A DNA stretch of 55,505 bases from Sporomusaceae bacterium UBA7701 (GCA_002482545.1 DLGF01000007.1:1-55505), one strand, 5' to 3'. Positions 16,567-25,147 are shown, counted from the stretch's first letter. The notes: generated from the letters alone by a model not told the origin. Numbers and translations: made by a program.

Positions 16567-16998
16567 ATGCCAGTTAACTCTGCATTGAAAAATCCGCCGG
16601 ACGCGATCGAAGAAAAAGTCATTACCTTTCCCGAAGGGCTGATCGGCTTGGAAGACTACCGGACCTTTACCCTCGCTGCATTGCCCGATCAGGAGCTGTT
16701 TCGGGTTTTACAGAGCCTGGACGACGAATTCTTTGGCCTGATCGTCACCGAGCCCTTCTGGTTTGCCCCGGAATACAGTTTCGAGCTGCCTGATACTTAT
16801 ACGGCCAAGCTGGGCAAACCGGAGGATGTCCAGGTTTTCGTCGCGATCACCCTGGCGGACGAGCCCCAGGATATCACCGCCAATCTTCTCGGGCCGATTG
16901 TCATCAACCGGAAGCTCGGCGTGGGATTCCAAGTATTGGCCGCGGAGAAGGAGTATTCAACGCGGTATAAGATTTGCCCAAGCGGCGGGAGTAAATGA
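16567..16998 (+). CDS. fliW: Flagellar assembly factor FliW
   Basis: A 143-residue FliW with the signature ITFPEGLIGLEDYRTFTL and the C-terminal NLLGPIVINRKLGVGFQVL. FliW binds free flagellin in the cytoplasm; when flagellin has been exported, FliW binds CsrA instead and lifts the translational block on flagellin. The gene is followed one base later by csrA, and flagellin comes next, giving the complete three-part switch. ATG 16567 is chosen for GGGAGG 5 nt upstream; the longer in-frame start at 16519 lies inside yviE and lacks a site. Confidence 0.94.
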   Translation: MPVNSALKNPPDAIEEKVITFPEGLIGLEDYRTFTLAALPDQELFRVLQSLDDEFFGLIVTEPFWFAPEYSFELPDTYTAKLGKPEDVQVFVAITLADEPQDITANLLGPIVINRKLGVGFQVLAAEKEYSTRYKICPSGGSK

Positions 16999-16999
16999 T

Positions 17000-17260
17000 A
17001 TGCTGATTTTAGCCCGCAAGAAAAACCAGTCTTTGCGAATCGGCGACGACATTGTCATCACCGTGGTCGATGTCCAGGGAGACCAGATCCGGCTGGGCAT
17101 CAACGCGCCGCAGGATGTAAAGATCCTGCGCCAGGAACTTTATGACGCGGTGAAGGATTCCAACCGGCAGGCCGCGCAAGCGGCTCACCAGGTTGATGTC
17201 GCCGCGGTGTTAAAACAGGTAAAGCAGCTTAAAGAAGAGGAAACAGGGAGCAAGAACTAG
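17000..17260 (+). CDS. csrA: Translational regulator CsrA
   Basis: An 86-residue CsrA homodimeric RNA-binding protein with all landmarks: MLILARKKNQSLRIGDDI, VVDVQGDQIRLGINAP (the RNA-binding strand), and the helix VKILRQELYDAV. It represses flagellin by binding GGA sites in the hag leader (see 17391-17430). The helical C-terminus is longer than the 61-75 residues common elsewhere, as in FliW-dependent CsrA proteins, where this extension takes part in FliW binding. It starts 1 nt after the fliW stop, implying coupled translation. Confidence 0.95.
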   Translation: MLILARKKNQSLRIGDDIVITVVDVQGDQIRLGINAPQDVKILRQELYDAVKDSNRQAAQAAHQVDVAAVLKQVKQLKEEETGSKN

Positions 17261-17310
17261 AAACTTCTCCAAAAATCTGCAAAATTATTTAATTTTCGAC
17301 TAAAATGCTC

Positions 17311-17337
17311 TTAATCTTTTGCTAAAATACACGATAT
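17311..17337 (+). promoter_or_regulatory. Possible sigma-28 type promoter of flagellin
   Basis: CACGATAT at 17330-17337 resembles the GCCGATAT -10 of sigma-28 promoters and lies about 100 nt before the flagellin start. The -35 at the right 15-nt distance is TTAA (17311-17314) instead of TAAA; better TAAA boxes at 17301 and 17323 are at the wrong distance. Only moderate support. Confidence 0.35.
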
Positions 17338-17364
17338 ATCCGGTGAAGGGCAATAATTACCCTG

Positions 17365-17387
17365 ATGACAAGCTGGCCAGCTGTCAT
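17365..17387 (+). promoter_or_regulatory. Near-palindromic stem-loop in the flagellin leader
   Basis: ATGAC-A-AGCTGG / CCAGCT-GTCAT is a near-perfect inverted repeat with one bulged A and essentially no loop. It lies between the putative promoter and the CsrA hairpin. As RNA it would form a stable stem protecting the 5' leader; as DNA it could be an operator. Confidence 0.4.
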
Positions 17388-17390
17388 AGA

Positions 17391-17430
17391 TTTTGGCAAG
17401 GATGCCAAAAAAGCAAAATTCAAGGAGGAA
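17391..17430 (+). promoter_or_regulatory. Dual CsrA-binding sites in the flagellin leader
   Basis: TTTTGGC (17391-17397) and GCCAAAA (17404-17410) form a perfect 7-bp stem with the hexaloop AAGGAT, placing GGA in the loop. GGCAAGGATGCC contains CAAGGATG, a full match to the core of the CsrA consensus RUACARGGAUGU. A second site, CAAGGAGG (17421-17428), is the ribosome-binding site itself, ending 9 nt before the ATG at 17438. A hairpin site plus a Shine-Dalgarno site is the known B. subtilis hag arrangement, in which one CsrA dimer bridges both. Confidence 0.8.
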
Positions 17431-17437
17431 AAAAAGA

Positions 17438-18244
17438 ATGATTATCAACACCAACGTACCTGCGTTGAATGCCTGGAGAAACCTCGAAATCCAAAACAGT
17501 TCCGTTAGTAAATCCTTGGAGAAACTGGCTTCCGGCAAACGGATCAACAAAGCTGCCGACGATGCCGCCGGTCTGGCCATCTCCGAAAAAATGATCAGCC
17601 AGATCAACGGTTTGAACCAAGCTTCTTCCAACGCTCAGGACGGCATTTCGCTCATCCAGACCGCTGAAGGCGCGCTGAATGAAACTTCTGCTATCCTTCA
17701 ACGGATGCGCCAACTGGCTGTTCAATCCGCCAACGGTACCAACACCGACGAAGACCGCGGCCAAATCGACCTGGAATTCCAACAATTGATTTCCGAAGTC
17801 GACCGCATCGCTTCGACTACCCAGTTCAATACCAAAAGCCTGCTGGCAGGCAGCGCCTTCCGGTTCCAAATCGGCGCCAACGCCAATCAAACCGTTAGCA
17901 TCACGATTGCGAAAGGTGACGCTGCTACGCTCACCATCGATGGTTTGGATGTAACCACCTCCGCCACCGCCGACGCGGCTATCACCGCTCTTGACACTGC
18001 TCTGAGCACTGTTTCCTCGAGCCGCGCCAACCTCGGTGCCATGCAAAACCGCCTCGAGCATACCGTCAACAACCTGAACGTTGCCTCGGAAAACCTCACC
18101 GCTGCAAACTCCCGGATCCGCGACGTAGACATGGCGAAAGAAATGGCTTCCTTCACCAAAACTCAGATTCTCGTCCAATCGGGTACGGCCATGCTGGCGC
18201 AAGCCAACCAGGCTCCCCAAGCAGTTCTCAAACTGCTCGGCTAA
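17438..18244 (+). CDS. hag: Flagellin
   Basis: A 268-residue flagellin, the filament subunit. The conserved N-terminal D0/D1 helix (MIINTNVPALNAWRNLEIQN, SLEKLASGKRINKAADDAAG) and C-terminal helix (SRIRDVDMAKEMASFTKTQIL, QANQAPQAVLKLLG) flank a very short middle of about 60 residues, so the outer D2/D3 domains are practically absent. The middle is rich in Thr and Ser (about 175-215), the usual targets of nonulosonic acid glycosylation, and the pse, maf and fliB genes nearby suggest it is glycosylated and lysine-methylated. ATG 17438 follows CAAGGAGG. An excellent terminator follows. Confidence 0.97.
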   Translation: MIINTNVPALNAWRNLEIQNSSVSKSLEKLASGKRINKAADDAAGLAISEKMISQINGLNQASSNAQDGISLIQTAEGALNETSAILQRMRQLAVQSANGTNTDEDRGQIDLEFQQLISEVDRIASTTQFNTKSLLAGSAFRFQIGANANQTVSITIAKGDAATLTIDGLDVTTSATADAAITALDTALSTVSSSRANLGAMQNRLEHTVNNLNVASENLTAANSRIRDVDMAKEMASFTKTQILVQSGTAMLAQANQAPQAVLKLLG

Positions 18245-18257
18245 TACGTATCCCAAC

Positions 18258-18291
18258 AAGACCGGCCGGCGGCATGCCGGCCGGTCTTTTA
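18258..18291 (+). terminator. Strong terminator after flagellin
   Basis: A perfect 13-bp stem, AAGACCGGCCGGC / GCCGGCCGGTCTT, with a GGCAT loop and trailing TTs lies 13 nt after the hag stop. It separates the highly expressed flagellin mRNA from flaG-fliD. Confidence 0.85.
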
Positions 18292-18313
18292 ACAAGGAAA
18301 GAAGGATTGCCTG

Positions 18314-18691
18314 ATGAAGATAAGTGCGGTCAACCCGACCAAGCCGCTTCTTGACGCCGGGCAAAAACCGCCGGCGCCGGGGAACGCGGCAGTGGCTAAC
18401 GACTCGGCGGCTTCAACAGACACCCGCCCTAAGGATCTGGAAAAAATTGTAGATAAGATGAACCAGGATGCTGAAGCGGCAAATCGCCAGGTTCGCTTTG
18501 CTCTCCGTGAAGATGCCCACCGGATCGTGGTTGAAGTGGTGGATAGGAGTACCAATGAAGTGATTGCGACCTTTCCGCCCAAGCAGATTCTTGATATGAT
18601 GGCGTCCTTTGCGGAAGAGGCGAAAGCCGACCAAGAGGCAAAATCGTCCAAGATGCCGGAAAAAGTTCAATCGCTCTGCCATAAAGTATAG
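18314..18691 (+). CDS. flaG: FlaG family flagellar protein
   Basis: A 125-residue FlaG. The N-terminal 40 residues are a flexible Pro/Ala-rich segment. The FlaG core follows: DKMNQDAEAANRQVRFALREDAHRIVVEVVDRSTNEVIATFPPKQILDMMASF. FlaG proteins tune filament length in several bacteria; the mechanism is unclear. It sits between hag and fliD exactly as yvyC does in B. subtilis. Confidence 0.9.
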   Translation: MKISAVNPTKPLLDAGQKPPAPGNAAVANDSAASTDTRPKDLEKIVDKMNQDAEAANRQVRFALREDAHRIVVEVVDRSTNEVIATFPPKQILDMMASFAEEAKADQEAKSSKMPEKVQSLCHKV

Positions 18692-18706
18692 TCAGGAGGT
18701 GACATT

Positions 18707-20761
18707 ATGGCAACTACCACGGGTCTCTCATTCCTTACCTCGCCTTCCCTCGGGACCGCCCATATGAACGGTCTGGCGTCCGGCCTCGACATCGACGGCC
18801 TGGTTAGCGCCACTATGCAGATGGAAAGCCTGCCGATGCAGCTCTTGCAGAACAAGAATACCCTGCTGCAGTCCAGGCTGAATAGCTATAACAACATTAA
18901 GACTTCGCTCTGGACCTTGAAAAGCGCCGCCACGGACCTTACTTATTCGTCGGCCTTCAAAGCCCGGACCGCAACGACGTCCAACGACAAGGTTGTTACC
19001 GCCACCGCCAAAAACGGAACCAGCAGCGGCAGCTATACTATCGAAGTGACCGAGGTGGCGACCGCGGCCAAGATCACCGGCTCCGCCATAACCGGGATGA
19101 GTACCGGCCAGTATGCGAGTGTGACCGGAGGAGTACTGGCTCTGCCCCGCGATACAGACCTGAACCGTTCCTGCACCTTGACCGTCAATGGCAAGGCTAT
19201 CAGTGTAGTGGACGGCGATACCATCAATGACATCATAAACAAGATCAATAACTCGTCAGCCGGAGTGACGGCAAAGGTTTCGAGCGACGGAAAACAAATT
19301 ATCCTTGCTCAAAAGACGATTGGTGAAAAGCCGATTACCATTAGCAGCAGCGACAGTGAACTGCTGACAGAACTCGGTTTGGACTCAGGCTCGATCGTTG
19401 CGCAAAGTGACGGCCAGGCCGCGGATAGAACGGTTGCCTTTTCCAAACTGGACGGCGCTAATGCGCTTTCGGAGGTAACTAGCGGCTATTTCTCAATCAA
19501 TGGAACTTTCATTAAGGTGGATAAAGACAACGACACGCTCGACTCGATTGTGAAAAAAATCAATAGTTCCAATGCCGGGGTGTCGGCGATTTATGATTCC
19601 ACCAACAACCAGCTCATCCTGACCTCCAAGAAGCTCGGCGATGACCCCATTGAACTTAAAAGCGACGGGTCGAATTTCCTGGATAAGGTGGGCCTTGGTG
19701 CCGGAGCCACAGTGGAGTCGGGCAAACCCGCCCAGGTCAAGGTAAATGGCGTTGCGGTGACTCCGGTTGGCAATACCGTGGAGATGGATGATATTACCTT
19801 TAATCTAACCGGCACTGGTACTGCAACGGTTACCGTCCAGCAGGACGCTGACGCAATCGTGGAGAAAGTCAAAAATTTTATCAGCCAGTATAACGCCGTT
19901 CTTGATCTTGTCAACGGTAAGCTAACGGAGAAGCCGGATTCCGCATCTGATGATCCTGCGCTGGGTAATCTGTTCGGCGACAGCATTCTCCGTAGCATCA
20001 ACCAGGGATTGCGCAGCTTTACCTACACCAGGCTTTCTTCGGTTGATTATCCTTATAGCGACTTGAGCCAGATTGGCATCACGACAGGCAAAGTGGGCCA
20101 GACAATAGCCGAAACGCTGACCGGACACCTTAGCCTGGACGAGAATGCATTGCGGGACGCCCTCAAAGCGGATCCCGACGCGGTAGCGAAATTATTTGGC
20201 AATTCCTTGGCTTCCGATACGATGACCTTTACAGGGGCCGGCCAGACCGAAATCCAGCTGGATCATCCTTCTTCGGTGTCCAGCGTGACAGTTACTGTGG
20301 ATGGTGTGACCTATAAGCAGGTAGCTTCCCCACCGAAGCCCTATAATCCGTCCGGGACTCCCGCTGTGACTGAGCACCAGTTTTCTGTCGATCTCAAGAC
20401 CGGCAAGATTGTTTTTGCCGACCCGCTTCCTGCGGGAAAAGACGTTAAAATTCAGTATAACTACGAACTTCCTGATGCCAGCAAAGGGGTTATCGCCCAG
20501 ATGGCCAATATGCTGGACGGCTACACCCAGGTAGGCGGCACTTTTGATTCGGTTACCGGCTCCAACGGGTCGATTACCAAACAGATCGACTACAATAAGA
20601 AGCGGATTGATGAGATGACCAGCCGGCTGCAAATGCGGCAGGATTCGCTCTATCGCATTTACCAGGCGATGGAATCTCAGCTCCAGACCTTAAAAAGCCA
20701 GTCCAGTTTCCTGACTTCCCAACTGGCCAGCTTACCGTCGTGGAATTCGAACTCCAAATAG
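18707..20761 (+). CDS. fliD: Flagellar filament cap protein FliD
   Basis: A 684-residue FliD (HAP2), the pentameric cap that folds flagellin at the filament tip. The N-terminus has GLASGLDIDGLVSATMQMESLPMQLLQNKN; flagellin-IN-type repeats appear near residues 150-200 and 250-310 (VDGDTINDIINKINNSSAGV, DNDTLDSIVKKINSSNAGV); the C-terminal helices (ITKQIDYNKKRIDEMTSRLQ, RIYQAMESQLQTLKSQSSFL) close the protein. It is somewhat long because of an extra beta-rich insert at about 500-590. ATG 18707 follows CAGGAGGTGA. Confidence 0.95.
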   Translation: MATTTGLSFLTSPSLGTAHMNGLASGLDIDGLVSATMQMESLPMQLLQNKNTLLQSRLNSYNNIKTSLWTLKSAATDLTYSSAFKARTATTSNDKVVTATAKNGTSSGSYTIEVTEVATAAKITGSAITGMSTGQYASVTGGVLALPRDTDLNRSCTLTVNGKAISVVDGDTINDIINKINNSSAGVTAKVSSDGKQIILAQKTIGEKPITISSSDSELLTELGLDSGSIVAQSDGQAADRTVAFSKLDGANALSEVTSGYFSINGTFIKVDKDNDTLDSIVKKINSSNAGVSAIYDSTNNQLILTSKKLGDDPIELKSDGSNFLDKVGLGAGATVESGKPAQVKVNGVAVTPVGNTVEMDDITFNLTGTGTATVTVQQDADAIVEKVKNFISQYNAVLDLVNGKLTEKPDSASDDPALGNLFGDSILRSINQGLRSFTYTRLSSVDYPYSDLSQIGITTGKVGQTIAETLTGHLSLDENALRDALKADPDAVAKLFGNSLASDTMTFTGAGQTEIQLDHPSSVSSVTVTVDGVTYKQVASPPKPYNPSGTPAVTEHQFSVDLKTGKIVFADPLPAGKDVKIQYNYELPDASKGVIAQMANMLDGYTQVGGTFDSVTGSNGSITKQIDYNKKRIDEMTSRLQMRQDSLYRIYQAMESQLQTLKSQSSFLTSQLASLPSWNSNSK

Positions 20762-20763
20762 AT

Positions 20764-20799
20764 TATGGATGGTCAACAGCTTTGTTGGCCATCCATAAT
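20764..20799 (+). terminator. Hairpin after fliD
   Basis: TTATGGATGGTCAACA pairs with TGTTGGCCATCCATAA (one G-T pair, 16 bp) around a GCTT loop, immediately after the fliD stop. The stem is long but no T-run follows, so it may be a partial terminator or mRNA stabiliser. Confidence 0.6.
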
Positions 20800-20851
20800 A
20801 CCGCTAATTGTTAGCTAATGTCTAGTTGTGTTCACATGGAGGTTTTAATGC

Positions 20852-21082
20852 GTGAACAATTTGCACCATGAAGTGGTTCGGTTGCTGACGGAAAAGGCAA
20901 CCTCCTACGCTCAGCCGATGACTTCAAAGGAAATCGGTGAAATCTTGAAAGTGACGCCATCCTATGTGCGGGCTCAATTATCGATGCTAGTAAAGGACTG
21001 CAGGGTAAGAGTGCGGCGCGGCAACGGTGGGGGTTATTACGTTATAAGGGAGGATGCCTATCGTCATGGCAAACACAGTTGA
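20852..21082 (+). CDS. Small winged-helix DNA-binding protein
   Basis: A 76-residue protein that is essentially one winged helix: LLTEKATSYAQPMTSKEIGEIL (first helices), VTPSYVRAQLSMLVKDCRVRVRRGNGGGYYVI (recognition helix and wing, as in Rrf2 or MarR-like folds). No sensing domain is present. GTG 20852 has ATGGAGG 9 nt upstream. It overlaps the next gene and leads the maf-fliS-fliT-pse cluster, so local control of flagellin modification is possible but unproven. Confidence 0.75.
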   Translation: MNNLHHEVVRLLTEKATSYAQPMTSKEIGEILKVTPSYVRAQLSMLVKDCRVRVRRGNGGGYYVIREDAYRHGKHS

Positions 21083-21500
21083 TCAGCAACAACAACTCGA
21101 TACTTTGGCCAGCGTACTGGCTGGCATGCAGGAGTATTTGCCCAGGCTGGCTCAAGGGTGCGAAAGTTTGGCGGGAACGCTTCACGCCATGGATAAGGCA
21201 GAGGCCTTGGTTACATTATCGCAAATTGTGGAAGGGATGAGTTACTGCCCCAAGTTAATTCAGTCTGCCACCGCCCTGTTGGGGATAAAGGTCGCGGAGC
21301 CGCTCTGCGGAAATATTTCGCCTGCGTCTTACATCGGCGATTTGTGTCTGATTTTTAACAATATAAACGAAGCGACTCAAAATGAAGATTATTCAATGAT
21401 AGCCGACTTAACGGAGTATGATTTGCTCCCAGCCGTTCAAACGGCTCAGGAATTGTTTGCTGAGATACAAAAGCGTTCCATGGAAAGGATTGGAGACTAA
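21066..21500 (+). CDS. Helical protein of unknown function ahead of maf
   Basis: A 144-residue predicted all-helical, acidic protein with no recognised motif (QQQLDTLASVLAGMQEYLPRLAQGCESL; LTEYDLLPAVQTAQELFAEI). The chosen ATG (21066) lies 12 nt after AAGGGAGG; an ATG at 21054 abuts that site. It overlaps the winged-helix gene by 17 bp and ends just before maf, so the three are probably co-translated. Its size and helicity suit a chaperone or adaptor for the Maf enzyme or for flagellin; this is inference. Confidence 0.7.
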   Translation: MANTVDQQQQLDTLASVLAGMQEYLPRLAQGCESLAGTLHAMDKAEALVTLSQIVEGMSYCPKLIQSATALLGIKVAEPLCGNISPASYIGDLCLIFNNINEATQNEDYSMIADLTEYDLLPAVQTAQELFAEIQKRSMERIGD

Positions 21501-21501
21501 G

Positions 21502-23358
21502 GTGCAAGAGACTGAAAACAGCTGGGCCGGCGGCAACTGGTCGGCTTGGCAGGAGCGCTACGGGCAATATCTTCCGCCTGAATACGTCCACGAGCCAGGT
21601 AGAGTAGAGATTATTACCAGTAGGACCGGGCTGCCTACAGTGCGGGTTAGGGCGGATAATGGCCATCCAGTATTTTTACATAGCTCAGTCGACCCGGTTA
21701 AGGAAGCGCAACGGGTTGCCGCAGATGTGCCGGCGGAACCAGGGGCGGTTGTGATTGTTTATGGATTTGGTCTGGGCTATTTAGTGGAAGCGTTGTTAGC
21801 ACAATTGAGTGAGAAAGTCCTCTTGTTTGTGCTGGAACCGGATAGCGAGCTTTTTCACACCGTGATGGAAACCCGGGATATCCGTCCGGTTATAGGCAAT
21901 GAACGGGTGGTTATTTTGGTTCATGATTCTGCTGCAATAGTAAAAGATGTGTTTTTTCGTTTTTATGATCCTGCCCGGTTTAAACAGGTTCTACCGGCCG
22001 GATTGCCGGGGCACCAAACGGTTTATGAAGGCTTTTGTGCAGCCGCCAGGAAAAGTATTCTGGACGCCAGGGTTACTCATCAGGTTGAACTCAAAACAGC
22101 AATGAAGCTTGGCCCAGGCGCAATGACCAGCACAATTCTAAACTTGGTCAATTATTATACTCATCCGGGCCTCCGAGCATTATACGGACGGTTCGCAGAC
22201 CGGCCGGCCATCATTGTTTCAGCCGGTCCATCCTTAAACAAAAATATTGACTTATTGCACGAAGCCAAGGGAAAAGCGGTTATCCTGGCTGTTGGAACAG
22301 CGGCCAAGGCCTTGCAAAAACGTGGCATCGAGCCGGATTTTATTGTTTCTATCGACCCAGGCTTACCGAACTATGAACACTTTAAAGGATTAAATACCAC
22401 CCAATCCTGTCTGATTACCGAAAGTTACTCCCATCATTTCATATTGGAGGAATTTGCGGGTCCGATGTTTGTGTGTGGCCGGACACCGGTTCATGATTGG
22501 TTCGGCGAACTGCTTGAAGACAAGGGGAAAACCGAAAGCGGAGGATCGGTGGCCAACAACGCCTTTACCGCTGCATACAAGATGGGGGCTAACCCTATTA
22601 TCCTGATTGGGCAGGACCTGGCTTTCGCCCCGGATGGCAGAACTCATGCCGCGGGAACTACATATGAAAATGACGTCGTAAACCGTGATAAAAACCGGGG
22701 CTATATGAACATAAAAGCCAACGATGGCGGTGAAGTTCTGACCGATGCCGTTTTTTATCAGTTCCTCTGTTTTTTTCAGGAGTGGATCAAGGATTACCCG
22801 GACCGGGAATATATAAATGCCACCGAAGGCGGTGCTTTTATCAAGGGAACTCAGGTGATGACCCTGCGGGAGGCATTAAACAAGTATTGCCATGATCCTA
22901 TTGATGCGCCTGCGGTTATTCGCCAAATCCAAGATACATTTAAGGTGCCTGATCTGGAGCCTTTTATAGGAGTCTTGCATTCCCAGAAGAAAAAAATGGA
23001 GGCTGCTATTGCTGAAACGCAATCAGCGATAAGTCGCCTTGGGCAGCTTAAGAAGGCCTGCGAAAGCAAGCAAGGTAAGAAAGTATCTCAGCACTTGGCT
23101 GCCATCCGGAAGATATATGAACAAATTAACGCCGACGAATTTATTGCCGCGCTGCCGGACTGGTTTGCAAAACAAGATATCCATGCAGTGATGACGAGGA
23201 CCCACCAGGCTGAGCAGACGGAAAAGGACGACTTTTCCGCTGCGATTGAAGATTATCATATATATTATGAAAAGATTCGCAACGGAGCGGAACAAGTCAG
23301 GGCGCTTATTGGGATATGTATCCAAGAGGCTGAGAGGAGGATGGAATGTGGTAGGTAA
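21502..23358 (+). CDS. maf: Maf family motility accessory factor (flagellin glycosyltransferase)
   Basis: A 618-residue Maf protein containing the DUF115 / MptE-like core: an N-terminal Rossmann-like region (VVIVYGFGLGYLVEALLAQL), then the core (RPAIIVSAGPSLNKNIDLL, AVGTAAKALQKRGIEPDFIVSIDP, NPIILIGQDLAFAPDGRTHA). The C-terminal 120 residues are helical. Maf enzymes are thought to transfer activated nonulosonic acids (pseudaminic or legionaminic) to flagellin Ser/Thr in the cytoplasm, which suits the complete pse pathway just downstream. GTG 21502 is chosen with GGAG 6 nt upstream; an in-frame ATG at 21418 lies inside the previous gene. The 3' end overlaps fliS by 11 bp. Confidence 0.9.
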   Translation: MQETENSWAGGNWSAWQERYGQYLPPEYVHEPGRVEIITSRTGLPTVRVRADNGHPVFLHSSVDPVKEAQRVAADVPAEPGAVVIVYGFGLGYLVEALLAQLSEKVLLFVLEPDSELFHTVMETRDIRPVIGNERVVILVHDSAAIVKDVFFRFYDPARFKQVLPAGLPGHQTVYEGFCAAARKSILDARVTHQVELKTAMKLGPGAMTSTILNLVNYYTHPGLRALYGRFADRPAIIVSAGPSLNKNIDLLHEAKGKAVILAVGTAAKALQKRGIEPDFIVSIDPGLPNYEHFKGLNTTQSCLITESYSHHFILEEFAGPMFVCGRTPVHDWFGELLEDKGKTESGGSVANNAFTAAYKMGANPIILIGQDLAFAPDGRTHAAGTTYENDVVNRDKNRGYMNIKANDGGEVLTDAVFYQFLCFFQEWIKDYPDREYINATEGGAFIKGTQVMTLREALNKYCHDPIDAPAVIRQIQDTFKVPDLEPFIGVLHSQKKKMEAAIAETQSAISRLGQLKKACESKQGKKVSQHLAAIRKIYEQINADEFIAALPDWFAKQDIHAVMTRTHQAEQTEKDDFSAAIEDYHIYYEKIRNGAEQVRALIGICIQEAERRMECGR

Positions 23359-23737
23359 CCCTTACGAGCAATATAAGCGGACTCAGTTTGAAACAGCCAG
23401 CCAAGGGCGGCTTATTCTCATGCTGTACGACGGAGTTCTAAAGAATCTGCGGATCGCGCAGACGAGCATCGTGAACAAGAAGCCGATGGCGGCGAATACT
23501 AGCTTGAAAAAAGCCCAGGATATCATTTTGGAGCTCAATCTGACCTTAAATATGGATGCCGGGGAGATAGCTCAGCATCTGCGCGGGTTATATTCCTATA
23601 TTCACCAACGCCTGATCGAGGCCAATATGAAGAAGGACGCTGCTATTGTGCAGGAAGCCATCGATCTTCTGTCGGAGTTGAAAGAAGCCTGGGAGACCAT
23701 CATTTTAAAGGCTAGGACAACTACTACTGCGCCTTAA
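23348..23737 (+). CDS. fliS: Flagellin export chaperone FliS
   Basis: A 129-residue four-helix chaperone that wraps the C-terminus of flagellin to stop premature polymerisation. Hallmarks: NPYEQYKRTQFETASQGRLILMLYDGVLKNL at the N-terminus, then LNMDAGEIAQHLRGLYSYIHQRLIEAN. GTG 23348, with AGGAGG 7 nt upstream, lies inside the end of maf; longer in-frame starts are unsupported. fliT follows after 14 nt. Confidence 0.94.
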   Translation: MVGNPYEQYKRTQFETASQGRLILMLYDGVLKNLRIAQTSIVNKKPMAANTSLKKAQDIILELNLTLNMDAGEIAQHLRGLYSYIHQRLIEANMKKDAAIVQEAIDLLSELKEAWETIILKARTTTTAP

Positions 23738-23751
23738 CGGGAGGGATAGAA

Positions 23752-24132
23752 TTGTCGCAAGAAGCAAAGGGAGATGTCCTTTTAAAACATTATTCAAACA
23801 TCAAGCAACTTACCCAGCGCCAACTCGAACTCCTTAGATCAGGGTATTCGGAGGAAATCGGAGAATTGATTTCCCAAAAACAAATAATTGTCGATACCAT
23901 TAGAAACAGTGACCCGGATTTGGCTGGAGGCGGCTTTTCCACCGAGGCCATCGAGAAATGCCGCCATATCCTAAGTGAGATTACCGCTATGGAAGAGGAA
24001 AGCGAGAGGTTATTGCATAACCATATGGCTTCTACCCGTGGCGAACTCGTAACTTCTCAGCAAGGTAAGACGCTTCGGCAAGCCTACGAAGCCCCTTTTG
24101 CATCCGGGAATGTCGTCAACAGGGTTAAATAG
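23752..24132 (+). CDS. fliT: FliT-like flagellar chaperone
   Basis: A 126-residue helical protein in the fliT position behind fliS. It has a long N-terminal helix (LLKHYSNIKQLTQRQLELLRSG), a second helical block (EAIEKCRHILSEITAMEEESERLLHNH) and a disordered tail. FliT proteins chaperone the FliD cap. Sequence conservation is low in this family, so the call rests mainly on position, size and helicity. TTG 23752 follows GGGAGGG. Confidence 0.75.
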   Translation: MSQEAKGDVLLKHYSNIKQLTQRQLELLRSGYSEEIGELISQKQIIVDTIRNSDPDLAGGGFSTEAIEKCRHILSEITAMEEESERLLHNHMASTRGELVTSQQGKTLRQAYEAPFASGNVVNRVK

Positions 24133-24163
24133 AGAAGCTAACCTATAAAAGGTAGGATAGATA

Positions 24164-25147
24164 ATGTTTAATAATAAAAGCACTTTGATAACCGGCGGGA
24201 CCGGTTCTTTTGGCAAACGGTTTATCAGGATGATGCTCGAGCGATACAAGCCCAAGCGTCTTATCGTCTTTTCCCGCGACGAACTCAAGCAGTACGAGAT
24301 GCAGCAGGAATACAACGCTCCTTGCATGCGCTATTTCCTTGGCGATGTCCGGGACGGCGAGCGGCTCAAGCAGGCCATGCGGGGCGTCGACTACGTGGTG
24401 CACGCCGCCGCCTTGAAGCAGGTCCCGGCGGCGGAATACAATCCGATGGAATGCGTCAAAACCAATATTAACGGGGCGGAGAATGTCATCAAAGCCGCTA
24501 TTGACAACAACGTTGCCAAGGTTGTGGCGCTGTCCACGGACAAGGCGGCCAATCCGATCAATCTCTACGGCGCTACCAAACTGGTTTCGGACAAGCTGTT
24601 TGTATCGGCCAACAATATTGTCGGCGGGCAGGATACCCACTTTGCGGTAGTTCGGTATGGCAATGTCGTCGGATCCCGCGGTTCGGTGGTGCCTTTTTTC
24701 AAGAAGCTTGTGGAGCAAGGAACTTCGGAAATTCCCATAACGGACATGCGGATGACGCGGTTCTGGATTACCTTGCCGCAAGGCGTCGAATTTGTGCTGA
24801 AAGCGTTCCAGCGCATGCAGGGCGGGGAGATCTTCGTACCGAAAATTCCCTCCAGCCGGATTTCCGATCTGGCTGAAGCGATCGCCCCAGGAGTTCCGAT
24901 TAAAGTTATCGGAATCCGTCCCGGCGAAAAGCTGCATGAGACGATGTGTCCGGCCGATGATTCCCATCTCACTATCGAGTTCGCCGATCATTTTGTTATT
25001 CGCCCCTCAATCGTCTTTTCCGCCCCGGTGGGGTATGCGGAAAACCGGTTGGGCGAAAAGGGGCAGCCGGTAGCGCAAGGGTTCGAATATAATTCCGGGA
25101 GCAATCATCACTTTCTTACCGTACAAGAACTGCGGGGGCTGATTTAG
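24164..25147 (+). CDS. pseB: UDP-GlcNAc 4,6-dehydratase (inverting) PseB
   Basis: A 327-residue FlaA1/PseB enzyme, the first step of CMP-pseudaminic acid synthesis: it dehydrates UDP-GlcNAc at C4/C6 and inverts C5. Visible are the NADP-binding TGGTGSFGKRF near residue 10, GDVRDGERL, AALKQVPAAEYNPMECVKTN (typical of the inverting branch), the catalytic LSTDKAANPINLYGATK with Asp, Lys and Tyr, and RYGNVVGSRGSVVPFF. pseC follows with no intergenic base. Confidence 0.96.
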   Translation: MFNNKSTLITGGTGSFGKRFIRMMLERYKPKRLIVFSRDELKQYEMQQEYNAPCMRYFLGDVRDGERLKQAMRGVDYVVHAAALKQVPAAEYNPMECVKTNINGAENVIKAAIDNNVAKVVALSTDKAANPINLYGATKLVSDKLFVSANNIVGGQDTHFAVVRYGNVVGSRGSVVPFFKKLVEQGTSEIPITDMRMTRFWITLPQGVEFVLKAFQRMQGGEIFVPKIPSSRISDLAEAIAPGVPIKVIGIRPGEKLHETMCPADDSHLTIEFADHFVIRPSIVFSAPVGYAENRLGEKGQPVAQGFEYNSGSNHHFLTVQELRGLI

